Positions 1-7,524 of a stretch of 64,000 bases of DNA are shown in pieces. The DNA lies in assembly GCA_035695105.1 (NCBI GenBank), contig DASSEV010000062.1, positions 43,095-107,094 on the forward strand. The letters run 5' to 3'. Source of the stretch: JAICYJ01 sp035695105. Lineage in GTDB: Bacteria; Actinomycetota; Thermoleophilia; Gaiellales; JAICJC01. Under the pieces are notes generated by a model, which saw only the letters and a program-made list of their open reading frames with translations, was not told where the DNA came from and searched no databases. A program made the translations under genes and the position numbers. Positions within the stretch are counted from its first letter, which is position 1. Each line of letters starts with the position of its first letter.

Positions 1-440
1 AACATGTCCGGCAGGAACAGGATCTCGCGATCCTCCGGAACCGCCTCGATCACCGCCCGCGCGTTGCCCGAGGTGCAGCAGTAGTCGGACAGCGCCTTCA
101 CCTCGGCGGTCGTGTTGACGTAGCTGACGACGACGGCGTCCGGGTGCTCGGACTTCCAGCGTGCGAGCGCCTCCGCGTCGATGCTGGCCGCGAGCGAGCA
201 TCCGGCCTCGAGGTCGGGGATCAGCACGGTTCGGTCGGGGGCCAGGATCGCCGCTGTCTCGGCCATGAAGTGGACGCCGGCGAACACGATCACGTCGGCG
301 TCCGTCGCGGCCGCCTGCTGGGACAGGCCCAGCGAGTCGCCGACGTAGTCGGCGACGTCCTGCACCTCGGGCACCTGGTAGTTGTGGGCGAGGATGACGG
401 CGTTTCGCTCCGCCGCGAGCGCACGCACCTCGTCCTGCAT
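1..440 (-). CDS. nadA: Quinolinate synthase NadA (C-terminus outside the window)
   Basis: NadA condenses iminoaspartate (made by NadB) with dihydroxyacetone phosphate to give quinolinate, using a 4Fe-4S cluster in the cytoplasm. The reverse strand encodes the family signature AHNYQVPEVQDVADYVGDSL close to the N-terminus, then FMAETAAIL, an EAGCSLA block holding a conserved Cys, and VVSYVNTTAEVKAL followed by CCTSGNA. The window edge removes the C-terminal half. It is the third gene of nadB-nadC-nadA. The only in-frame ATG (438-440) gives an N-terminus like that of short NadA proteins (MQDEV then about 15 residues to HNYQ) but has no ribosome site. A perfect GGAGGT at 480-485 instead sits 6 nt before an in-frame ATC at 471-473, so the true start may be ATC. 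Confidence 0.93.
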   Translation of the reverse strand, partial: MQDEVRALAAERNAVILAHNYQVPEVQDVADYVGDSLGLSQQAAATDADVIVFAGVHFMAETAAILAPDRTVLIPDLEAGCSLAASIDAEALARWKSEHPDAVVVSYVNTTAEVKALSDYCCTSGNARAVIEAVPEDREILFLPDM

Positions 441-460
441 GCGTGCGACATCGGTGTCGG

Positions 461-1297
461 TCAGGATGCTGATGGCGTTACCTCCATGGCGATGTCGAGC
501 GCGCGTACCGAATGCGTCAGTGCGCCGACCGAGATGGCGTCGACCCCGGTCTCGGCGACCTCGCGGATCGATTCGATCGTGATGCCGCCCGAGGCCTCGA
601 GGCGGGCACGGCCGCCGGCTACCTGCACTGCCCGCCGTAGCGTCTCCAGTGGCATGTTGTCGAGCAGGATCGCTTCCGCGCCGGCGGCGAGCGCCTGATC
701 GAGCTGGTCGATCGTGTCCGCCTCCACCTCGACCGGCCGGCGGGGATGCTCGCGCCGCACCGCCTCGATGGCGGCCACGACCGAGCCCGCGACCGCGAGG
801 TGGTTGTCCTTGATCAGCACCGCGTCGTCCAGCCCGCGACGGTGGTTGGTGCCGCCGCCGCACGCGACGGCCGCCTTGTCGAGGTCGCGCAGCCCCGGGG
901 CCGTCTTGCGGGTGTCGAGGATCTCGACGCCGGTGCCCCGCACCGCCTCGACGTACCGGTGCGTCGTCGTGGCGATGCCGGACATCCGCTGCAGCAGGTT
1001 GAGCGCCGTTCGCTCGGCCGTGAGCAATGCCCGCAGCGACGCATGCAGGCGGGCGACGGTCCGCGGCGCCTGTTCGACCACGTCGCCCTCGTCGGCCATG
1101 CGCTCCATCGTCGCATCGGGGTCGAGGCGGAGCACCGTGGCCAGCGCCGCGTCCAGGCCGCAGACAACGCCTGGCTCGCGCATCACGATGTCCGCCGCGC
1201 CGCGCAGTCCGGACGACACGATGGCATCGGTCGTCAGGTCGCCTGCGCCGACGTCCTCCGCCAGCGCATCGTCGATCACACGGTCGAGAGCCGGCAT
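461..1297 (-). CDS. nadC: Nicotinate-nucleotide pyrophosphorylase (carboxylating)
   Basis: NadC converts quinolinate and PRPP to nicotinate mononucleotide, CO2 and pyrophosphate, the entry step into NAD. The 278 residues match the usual family length. Visible blocks are ERTALN (95-100), DTRKT (128-132), the substrate-binding GGGTNHR (147-153), KDNH (163-166), an EVEAD strand near 190, LDNM (212-215), and the barrel-end motifs ASGGI (235-239) and AISVGALTHS. The start codon lies 22 nt inside nadB, so translation is probably coupled. The end of nadC carries the GGAGGT that seems to serve nadA. Confidence 0.96.
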   Translation of the reverse strand: MPALDRVIDDALAEDVGAGDLTTDAIVSSGLRGAADIVMREPGVVCGLDAALATVLRLDPDATMERMADEGDVVEQAPRTVARLHASLRALLTAERTALNLLQRMSGIATTTHRYVEAVRGTGVEILDTRKTAPGLRDLDKAAVACGGGTNHRRGLDDAVLIKDNHLAVAGSVVAAIEAVRREHPRRPVEVEADTIDQLDQALAAGAEAILLDNMPLETLRRAVQVAGGRARLEASGGITIESIREVAETGVDAISVGALTHSVRALDIAMEVTPSAS

Positions 1298-2757
1298 GGG
1301 AGGTGGTGGAGGAAGGCGGGATCCTCGGCGGGATGGTCGAGGCGGACGTGAGCGCCGCGGCTCTCCTCACGGGCGAGCGCGCTGCGGGCGATCATCTGCG
1401 CCACGGTCGCGGCGTTCGACGGCGGCTGCTGGTCGAGCCAGCCGGTCAGCCGCTCGAGCCCGTCCGCGTCGCGCAGCGGGCCGGCGCCGACCCACATCCG
1501 GTGCCGAAGGTCGCCGAGCTTCGACCGCGCCAGGGGCCGCTGCGGGGTCTGGCCTTCGAGCCGCTCCATCGGGGTGCCCAGCCCGGCCTCGACCGCGCGG
1601 TGCGAGAACACGAAGCACTCGAGCAGCGAGTTCGACGCCAGCCGGTTGGCACCGTGTACGCCGCTCGAGGCGCACTCCCCGCTGGCGTACAGGCCGCGCA
1701 GCGTGCTGCGGCCGTCGAGGTCGGTGGCGATCCCGCCCATCAGGTAGTGCGCGGCGGGCGACACGGGAAGCAGGTCGCGCGTGAGGTCGAGCCCCGCGTC
1801 GCGCGCCCCCTGCACCAGGTTCGGGAAGCGCCGGCGCACGCCGTCCGCGTCGAGATGCGCGAGCGTCAGGTAGCTGCTGCGGCCGGCTGCGAGCCGCTGC
1901 TGGATCTCCCGGGCGACGACATCACGGGGCGCGAGCTCGCCGTCGGGGTGCACGGCGAGCATGAACCGCTCGCCTGCTGCGTCCACGAGGTGCGCCCCCT
2001 CGCCGCGCACCGCCTCCGAGATCAGGAAGGCCCGCGCGCCGGCGGCCAGCGCCGTGGGGTGGAACTGGACGAACTCCATGTCGGTGACGACCGCTCCGGC
2101 GCGGTGGGCGATCGCGATTCCGTCGCCGAGCGCCCCCGGCGGGTTCGTCGTCCGCTCGAACAGGGCTCCCGCGCCGCCGGTCGCGATCAGCGTCATGCCG
2201 GCGTGGACGGCCATCAGCTCGTCGTGCCCGAGCACCCAGGCTCCGCTGCAGGACGAGCCGTCGGAGATCAGCTCGAGCACGGCCGCGTGCTCCATGACGT
2301 GGATCCGCGGCTCATGCAGCACGCGACCGATCAGCGCCGTCGCGATGTGCTGGCCGGTCGCGCTTCCTCCCGCGTGCAGGATCCGCCTGCGGCCGTGTCC
2401 GCCCTCGCGGCCGAGCGCCGGCAGACCGTCGGGGCCACGGTCGAACGCCACACCGTGGTGCTCGAGGTCTCGCATCCGCGAAGGCCCCTCTGACACCAGC
2501 ACCTCCACCGCAGCCGGGTCACAGAGGCCGCGTCCGGCGGCGAGCGTGTCGGCCAGGTGCAGCTCGGGTCGATCGTCGGGGCCGATGGCGGCGGCCACAC
2601 CGCCCTGTGCGTAGAACGAGTTCGAGCTGCGCAGCGAGCCCTTCGTGACCAGCATCACGCGAGCGCCCCGACGGGCCGCCTCGAGGGCCGCATAGAGCCC
2701 GGCCAGCCCTGCGCCGGCGACGAGCAGATCGGCGTTCGGATGCGTGTCCGGCTTCAC
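1276..2757 (-). CDS. nadB: L-aspartate oxidase
   Basis: NadB is a FAD enzyme that oxidises L-aspartate to iminoaspartate for NadA. The N-terminus has the dinucleotide fold GAGLAGLYAA (15-24) and the SSxSFYAQGG FAD loop near 45. Substrate and flavin blocks of the succinate dehydrogenase/aspartate oxidase family follow: FVQFHPTAL (229-237), RGEGA (251), catalytic Arg in RDVVAR (278-283), HYLMGGI (337) and GECASSGVHGANRLASNSL (361-379). At 493 residues the C-terminal helical domain looks somewhat short. The start is GTG at 2755-2757. A TATATT hexamer (2766-2771, minus strand) lies 8 nt upstream, so the operon transcript is probably leaderless. Confidence 0.95.
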   Translation of the reverse strand: MKPDTHPNADLLVAGAGLAGLYAALEAARRGARVMLVTKGSLRSSNSFYAQGGVAAAIGPDDRPELHLADTLAAGRGLCDPAAVEVLVSEGPSRMRDLEHHGVAFDRGPDGLPALGREGGHGRRRILHAGGSATGQHIATALIGRVLHEPRIHVMEHAAVLELISDGSSCSGAWVLGHDELMAVHAGMTLIATGGAGALFERTTNPPGALGDGIAIAHRAGAVVTDMEFVQFHPTALAAGARAFLISEAVRGEGAHLVDAAGERFMLAVHPDGELAPRDVVAREIQQRLAAGRSSYLTLAHLDADGVRRRFPNLVQGARDAGLDLTRDLLPVSPAAHYLMGGIATDLDGRSTLRGLYASGECASSGVHGANRLASNSLLECFVFSHRAVEAGLGTPMERLEGQTPQRPLARSKLGDLRHRMWVGAGPLRDADGLERLTGWLDQQPPSNAATVAQMIARSALAREESRGAHVRLDHPAEDPAFLHHLPCRLSTV

Positions 2758-2796
2758 CGCTGGGCAATATAGCTGAAGTGACTAAAACTCGCCGTG

Positions 2797-2822
2797 GGGA
2801 ATACCTCACAGGCTCGCTCGTT
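2797..2822 (+). promoter_or_regulatory. SigR/SigH-type ECF promoter upstream of the sigma gene
   Basis: GGGAAT at 2797-2802 and GTT at 2820-2822 are separated by 17 nt. This is the architecture of SigR (Streptomyces) and SigH (mycobacteria) promoters. It lies about 40 bp before the sigma gene start at 2863, as expected for autoregulation, and it rules out the in-frame ATG at 2794 as the start. Confidence 0.7.
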
Positions 2823-2862
2823 GACCATTCGGATGCTGCTGGTTGCTGATAGCGTGGAGCTC

Positions 2863-3459
2863 ATGGCCGATGCCACCCCCGATGAGGCGGAGGATGCGGT
2901 CTCCGACTCCCCGGGCGAGGCACCTGATCGCGCCCGGTTCGAGGAGGAGGCGCTCGCCCACGCGGACCAGCTCTACCGCATCGCGCTGCGGCTGAGCGGA
3001 TCGCAGCAATCCGCCGAGGAGCTGGTGCAGGAGACCTACCTGCGCGCCTTCCGCAGCTGGCGCAGCTACCGCCCAGGCAGCAATCTGGCGGCCTGGCTTG
3101 CCACCATCCTGCGCAACGCCTTCCTCGACGAGGCGCGCCGGCAGCAGCGGCGCCCCGCGCAGGAGTCGTTCGAGGACACGACCGAGTACTACCTGTACAA
3201 CCAGCTGGCCGGCCCCACCGGCGAGCCGCAGGAGGCGGTGCTGAACCGGCTCGCCGGGAGCGCCATCGTCGACGCGCTGGCCGATGTCCCGCCTGCGTTC
3301 CGCGAGGTCGTGGTGCTCGTGGACATCGGCGACTTCAGCTACCAGGAGGCCGCGGACATCCTCGGCGTGCCGATCGGCACGGTGATGTCGCGGCTGCATC
3401 GGGGCCGCCGCGCGCTCAAGCAGGCGCTCGCGCAGCGAGCCGGAACGGAGGCGTCATGA
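2863..3459 (+). CDS. ECF RNA polymerase sigma factor, SigR/SigH-like
   Basis: An alternative sigma factor of about 198 residues. After an acidic N-terminal tail comes region 2 (about residues 26-90, with ELVQETYLRAFRSWRSYRPG and the helix AAWLATILRNAFLDEARR) and then region 4 (about 135-185, with VVLVDIGDFSYQEAADILGV and GTVMSRLHRGRRALK as the HTH). The start at 2863 is preceded by GGAG and lies downstream of a SigR-type promoter. It overlaps the next gene by ATGA; that gene encodes a zinc anti-sigma factor. Pairing, promoter and sequence type all point to a redox or thiol-stress regulon. The exact ECF subgroup is inferred. Confidence 0.9.
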   Translation: MADATPDEAEDAVSDSPGEAPDRARFEEEALAHADQLYRIALRLSGSQQSAEELVQETYLRAFRSWRSYRPGSNLAAWLATILRNAFLDEARRQQRRPAQESFEDTTEYYLYNQLAGPTGEPQEAVLNRLAGSAIVDALADVPPAFREVVVLVDIGDFSYQEAADILGVPIGTVMSRLHRGRRALKQALAQRAGTEAS

Positions 3460-3704
3460 CGATGAGCGTCGATCCGTGTGCCGGGGTGGAGAGCAAGCTC
3501 CAGCCCTACCTCGACCGGCAGCTCACGCAGGATGAGGTGTCGCTGATCGAGCGGCACCTGGGAGAGTGCGCGTACTGCCGCGAGCGGTACCACTTCGAGG
3601 CCAAGCTCCGCGATACCGTGAAGACCGTCTGCTGCGGCGACCCCGTGCCCGAGGGCCTGATCGACCGCGTCCGGCTGAACTGCCGCGGTCACGCCTCCGA
3701 GTAG
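3456..3704 (+). CDS. Zinc-binding anti-sigma factor (RsrA-like, ZAS family)
   Basis: An 82-residue protein with the hallmark His-x3-Cys-x2-Cys motif (H34, C38, C41 in ERHLGECAYC). This motif holds a zinc ion whose release on thiol oxidation frees the sigma factor in RsrA-type proteins. Further cysteines at 8, 59-60 and 76 could join redox chemistry. It has no membrane segment, so it is a soluble anti-sigma. The ATG overlaps the sigma stop (ATGA), giving translational coupling and near-equal synthesis. Its 3' end overlaps the convergent nucleotidyltransferase gene by 16 bp. The second in-frame ATG (MSVDP) is an alternative start. Confidence 0.88.
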   Translation: MTMSVDPCAGVESKLQPYLDRQLTQDEVSLIERHLGECAYCRERYHFEAKLRDTVKTVCCGDPVPEGLIDRVRLNCRGHASE

Positions 3705-4219
3705 TCCACGTCACCCGGCGCCTGCAGGTCGGTGCAGTCGACCAGGCGCACGTTCACGGTGCGTCCGGGCGTCTCGCCGCGGGTCGGCAACGAGGACCAG
3801 GAGCTGCGCGGAAGCACGACCGGATGCGATCGTCCGCTGCCGTAGTCGGCGGCGCGCGGCCCCGACCCCGACCCCCCGGCAACCCGCCTGATCGCCTCGG
3901 CGCTCAGCCAGGGGCCGTCGCCGAGCACGATCAGCGCCTCGTCGACATCAGGTGCGAGCGACTCGAGGCCGCACAGCAGCGAAGCCGCCTGCCCGTCCTG
4001 CCATCGCTCGCAGACGACGATCGCGGCCCCGTGCATGTCCACGGCTGCTGTCACCTGGCCGGCCCGGGCGCCGAGCACCACCGTGCGACCGGCGATGCCC
4101 GACGCGGCAACCGTCGCGCAGACGACCTCGAGCATCGGCCGCCCGCCGACCGGGTGCAGCTGCTTCGCGCCGCCGTAGCGGCGAGCCTCACCGGCTGCGA
4201 GGATCAGCGCCGCAAGCAC
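3689..4219 (-). CDS. MocA/MobA-like molybdenum cofactor nucleotidyltransferase
   Basis: A 176-residue NTP-transferase with the N-terminal signature LILAAGEARRYGGAKQL, which binds the nucleotide phosphates, and an LGDGPWLSAEAI metal-binding block where the family usually has GDxP. The family adds CMP or GMP to molybdopterin, and distant members act on other substrates. No xanthine dehydrogenase-type genes adjoin it, but molybdate transport (modABC) and a MOSC protein lie in the same window, which fits cofactor metabolism. The GTG start has TACCGT 6 nt upstream (4226-4231, minus strand), suggesting a leaderless mRNA. The exact nucleotide transferred cannot be told from sequence alone. Confidence 0.78.
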   Translation of the reverse strand: MLAALILAAGEARRYGGAKQLHPVGGRPMLEVVCATVAASGIAGRTVVLGARAGQVTAAVDMHGAAIVVCERWQDGQAASLLCGLESLAPDVDEALIVLGDGPWLSAEAIRRVAGGSGSGPRAADYGSGRSHPVVLPRSSWSSLPTRGETPGRTVNVRLVDCTDLQAPGDVDYSEA

Positions 4220-4260
4220 GCGGCAACGGTAGCCGACGGCCAGCTGCTAGGTTCTCGGGC

Positions 4261-5409
4261 ATGACGACTCCTCTTCTCATCCATGCCGATTCCCTGCGCG
4301 ATGCGGACATGTTCGTGGCCACGGGCGTACCCATCGTCGACCCCTTCACCTACCTCGAGCTGGACGGCCGGCGGATCATCGTCGCCAGCGTGCTCGAGGC
4401 CGACGTGATCGAACGCGACTCGCGCGCCACCGAGATCTGGCGGGACGACGAGTTCGGCGCTCGCGAGCTCGTCCGCGAGGGCTGGGACCACGAGGACGCC
4501 GCGATGGAGCGGGTGCGTCGCGTGCTCGAGCGTGCCTCCGTCTCCGAGGTGGCGGTGCCGCCCAGCTTCCCGGTTGCGCTCGCCGACTACCTCCGCGCGA
4601 AGGGCATCACGGTCACGCCTGACCGGCAGGCGTTCGAGATGCGGCGCCGCCTCAAGGATTCCGCCCAGCTGGCGGCGATCGAGCAGGCCCAGGCGGCCAC
4701 CGAGGAGTCGTTCAGGGCTGCCCGTGAGCTGCTCGGATCAGCTGCTCCCGGCGCCGGGGGCCTGGTCGCCGACGGTGAGCTCGTGACCTGTGAGCGCGTC
4801 CGCGACGCCATCGTCGGCACCCTGCGAGCCCACGGGTGCGAGGGAGAGGCGCCGCTGGTCGGCGCCGGGCCGCGCGGTGCGCTCGTGCACGACCTCGGCA
4901 GCGGCCCCATCAATCCGGGCGAGCCGATCATCATCGACGTCTTCCCGCAGAACGCGGCGAGCCGGTACTGCGCCGACATGACGCGCACGTTCTGTTGGGG
5001 CGAGGCCCCCGACCGGCTGAAGCAGATGCACGCGACCGTGCTCGAGGCGCTCAAGCGCAGCACCGAGGCGATTGCGCCCGGCGTTCCCGGCGAGCGGCCG
5101 TGGGAGATCGCCTGCGACGTGATCGAGCAGGGCGGCTACCGCACGACCCGCGGCCTCGGCCCGGGCGAGACGCTCGACGAGGACTTCTTCCACGGGCTCG
5201 GCCACGGCGTGGGGGTCGAGGTGCACGAGGCGCCGAACATGGGGCTCGGGGCCCGCGAGCAGCTGCTCGCGGGTGACGTCGTCACCGTCGAGCCCGGGGT
5301 GTACCGCAAGGACTTCGGCGGAGTGCGGCTCGAGGACCTCGTCGTCGTCACCGACGACGGGCACCGGGTGCTGACGAACTTCGATTACGAGCTGGAGATC
5401 CGGGTCTAG
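4261..5409 (+). CDS. M24 family aminopeptidase (Xaa-Pro peptidase type)
   Basis: A 382-residue pita-bread metallopeptidase. An N-terminal creatinase-like domain (to about 150) precedes a catalytic domain with all five metal ligands: Asp in IIIDVFP, Asp in CADMTRTF, His in FHGLGHGVGVEVHEAP, Glu in VTVEPG and Glu in VRLEDL. Members remove N-terminal residues before proline, probably to recycle peptides in the cytoplasm. The reading frame runs open far upstream, but the ATG at 4261 is favoured: TAGGTT (4248-4253) stands 7 nt before it, the leaderless arrangement seen repeatedly here. It is divergent from the nucleotidyltransferase gene. Confidence 0.9.
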   Translation: MTTPLLIHADSLRDADMFVATGVPIVDPFTYLELDGRRIIVASVLEADVIERDSRATEIWRDDEFGARELVREGWDHEDAAMERVRRVLERASVSEVAVPPSFPVALADYLRAKGITVTPDRQAFEMRRRLKDSAQLAAIEQAQAATEESFRAARELLGSAAPGAGGLVADGELVTCERVRDAIVGTLRAHGCEGEAPLVGAGPRGALVHDLGSGPINPGEPIIIDVFPQNAASRYCADMTRTFCWGEAPDRLKQMHATVLEALKRSTEAIAPGVPGERPWEIACDVIEQGGYRTTRGLGPGETLDEDFFHGLGHGVGVEVHEAPNMGLGAREQLLAGDVVTVEPGVYRKDFGGVRLEDLVVVTDDGHRVLTNFDYELEIRV

Positions 5410-5414
5410 ATCAT

Positions 5415-6692
5415 CTAGCGCGCGGCGGCGGGCTCCGCGATCACGTCGAGGAACCGCTGCTCGTCGTCGAACGGCCCGACGATGGCGAGGTTCAGCCCGT
5501 CGTCGACGATCACCTGGCGCGCCAGGCGCTGGATGTCCTCGGCCGTGACCCGCTCGATGCCCTCGAGCACCTCGTCGATCTCGACCACCTGGTTCTCGAG
5601 CACCTCGCGGCGCAGCCCGAACATGAGCAGGCCCTTCGGGTCCTCCAGCTGCAGCACCATGCGCCCCTTCAGGTAGTTCTTGCACCTGCGCAGCTCGTCC
5701 TCGGCGACCGGCTCGGCGGCCATCTTGCGGAACTGCTCGGCGATCGTCCCGATCGCCTGGTCGATGCGCTCGACGTCGACGCCGGCCTGCGCGTAGAGCG
5801 TGCCGGTGTCGTGGTAGGTCTGGTGGTAGCCGTAGACGTAGTAGGCGAGCCCCAGGCGCTCGCGCACCTCGAGGAACAGCCGCGAGGACATGCCGCCGCC
5901 GAGCACCGTCGTCAGCACCTGCATGACGTAGCGGTCGGGGCTGGTCGTCTCGAGGCCGCGCACGCCGAAGCGCAGGTGCGCCTGGTCGGAGTCGCGGGTG
6001 TCGAGCATGACGCGCGGCTCGGTCTGCACGAACTCTACCGGTGCCATCTCGCCGCTCGCGCGATCCTCGAGGTGGCCGAACTTCTCGCGCACCTCGGCTG
6101 CGAAGTCGCCGTTCACCGCGCCCGCCGCTCCCACCACCATCCGCCTGGGCGTGTACCAGGTGTCGAGGTAGCGGAGGAACGTGTCGCGGGTGGCCGCCCG
6201 GATCGTCTCCTTGCGGCCGATGATGTGCCACCCGAGCGGCTGGTCGCCGAACAGCAGCGTCTCGTACACGTCGTCGACGTGGTCGCGAGGCGTGTCCACG
6301 TACATGTTGAGCTCCTCGACGATGACGCCCTTCTCACGCTCGATCTCGTCGGGATCGAAGCGGGACGCGAGCAGCTGATCGGAGAGCACGTCCAGCGCCA
6401 GCGCCCGATGCTCGGCGGCGCACTTGATGTAGTAGCCGGTGTACTCCTTGCCGGTGAACGCATTGAACTCGCCGCCGATCCCGTCCACCTCGGCGGAGAT
6501 GTCCTTGGCGGTCGGCCGCTTCTCGGTGCCCTTGAAGAACATGTGCTCTGCGAAGTGGGCGATGCCGCTGCTGTCCTTCGTCTCGTAGCGGGAGCCCGCG
6601 GCGAGCATCACCATCACGGCGACGGACTTGGCGCCGTCCATCGGGTGGGTGACGACCCGCAGGCCATTTGGGAGCTCGGTCTTTGTGAACAT
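5415..6692 (-). CDS. M16 family zinc metallopeptidase (processing-peptidase-like)
   Basis: A 425-residue peptidase with the inverted zinc motif HFAEH (H46, E49, H50) and a downstream EREKGVIVEEL that supplies the third ligand. The C-terminal M16 repeat (VRFGVRGLETTSPDRY onward) follows. Bacterial single-chain M16 enzymes act as homodimers on small proteins or peptides, and one next to polynucleotide phosphorylase is common in actinobacteria; here the neighbours are an M24 peptidase (convergent) and a hydrolase (divergent). The ATG at 6692 begins the conserved TELPNGLRVV. TACGAT (6700-6705, minus strand) sits 7 nt upstream, so a 21-codon longer version starting at 6755 is unlikely. Confidence 0.92.
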   Translation of the reverse strand: MFTKTELPNGLRVVTHPMDGAKSVAVMVMLAAGSRYETKDSSGIAHFAEHMFFKGTEKRPTAKDISAEVDGIGGEFNAFTGKEYTGYYIKCAAEHRALALDVLSDQLLASRFDPDEIEREKGVIVEELNMYVDTPRDHVDDVYETLLFGDQPLGWHIIGRKETIRAATRDTFLRYLDTWYTPRRMVVGAAGAVNGDFAAEVREKFGHLEDRASGEMAPVEFVQTEPRVMLDTRDSDQAHLRFGVRGLETTSPDRYVMQVLTTVLGGGMSSRLFLEVRERLGLAYYVYGYHQTYHDTGTLYAQAGVDVERIDQAIGTIAEQFRKMAAEPVAEDELRRCKNYLKGRMVLQLEDPKGLLMFGLRREVLENQVVEIDEVLEGIERVTAEDIQRLARQVIVDDGLNLAIVGPFDDEQRFLDVIAEPAAAR

Positions 6693-6747
6693 GGGCGTGA
6701 TCGTACTCCCGCGCGGGTACCGCTGTCGATATGCGAGACTCGGGCGC

Positions 6748-7524
6748 GTGAGCATGCCGGCGATGACATCGGTCGAGACGGTGTCGGTGGTCGCGGCCGA
6801 CGGGCCCGCCGATGCGCTGGTCGCCCTGCCGCGCGCTGACGGACCCCTGCCCGCGGTGCTGGTCTACACGGACGCCTATGGCATCCGCCCGTCGGTGCAC
6901 GCCTACGCGAAGCGGCTTGCATCGCACGGCTACCTCGTACTGATCCCGAACCTGTTCTACCGCCACGGGCCCTCCCCCGTGATCCCGGACATCGAGCGCC
7001 TGATCGTGTCCGAGGACCGGGCTGCGCTGTTCGAGGCGCTCGGGCCGCTGATGTCGGCGCTGACACCGGATGCCGTGGTTGCCGACGCGAGAGCCTGGCT
7101 GGGCTATCTGGCCGAGCGGCCGGAGGTTCGCGACGGCCCCGTCGGCACCGTCGGCTACTGCCTGGGCGGGCGGCTCAGCCTGCGGACGGCAGGCGCGTTC
7201 CCGGACGCCGTTGCCGCCGCCGCGAGCTTCCACGGCGGGAATCTGGCGACGACCGAGCCAGACAGTCCGCACCTCGTTGCGGTGAACGCCGGCGCGGAGC
7301 TCTACGTTGGCCACGCAGACAACGACCGGTCGATGGATCCCGAGCAGATGGCACGGCTGACGCGGGCCCTGGCCGAGGCTCACGTCCGCCATACCGCCGA
7401 GCTGTACGTGGGCGCCGCGCACGGCTGGACGCAGACCGACACGCCGGTCTACCACGAGGCATCGGCAGAACGCCACTGGATGCGGATGCTCGACCTGTTC
7501 GGCCGGACGCTTGTGGCCGGCTAA
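6748..7524 (+). CDS. Dienelactone hydrolase family protein
   Basis: An alpha/beta hydrolase of about 259 residues. The nucleophile elbow GYCLGG places a Cys near 138, the Asp lies in GHADND (about 190) and the His in AHGWT (about 226): the Cys-Asp-His triad of dienelactone hydrolases. The N-terminal strand with VLVYTDAYGIRP and the EDR segment also match. The family opens lactones in chlorocatechol degradation, but many actinobacterial members have unknown substrates and no ring-cleavage genes are nearby. GTG (6748) or ATG (6754) may be the start; earlier in-frame codons fall in the divergent M16 gene. Confidence 0.87.
   Translation: MSMPAMTSVETVSVVAADGPADALVALPRADGPLPAVLVYTDAYGIRPSVHAYAKRLASHGYLVLIPNLFYRHGPSPVIPDIERLIVSEDRAALFEALGPLMSALTPDAVVADARAWLGYLAERPEVRDGPVGTVGYCLGGRLSLRTAGAFPDAVAAAASFHGGNLATTEPDSPHLVAVNAGAELYVGHADNDRSMDPEQMARLTRALAEAHVRHTAELYVGAAHGWTQTDTPVYHEASAERHWMRMLDLFGRTLVAG

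Noticed and set aside
2794..2862. Longer sigma factor starting at the ATG at 2794.
   Set aside because: This start lies upstream of the GGGAAT-N17-GTT promoter, and the extra residues are not sigma-like.
4738..6231. A 497-codon minus-strand frame across the M24 and M16 genes.
   Set aside because: It lies out of frame with M16 and antisense to M24; its composition is that of a shadow frame.
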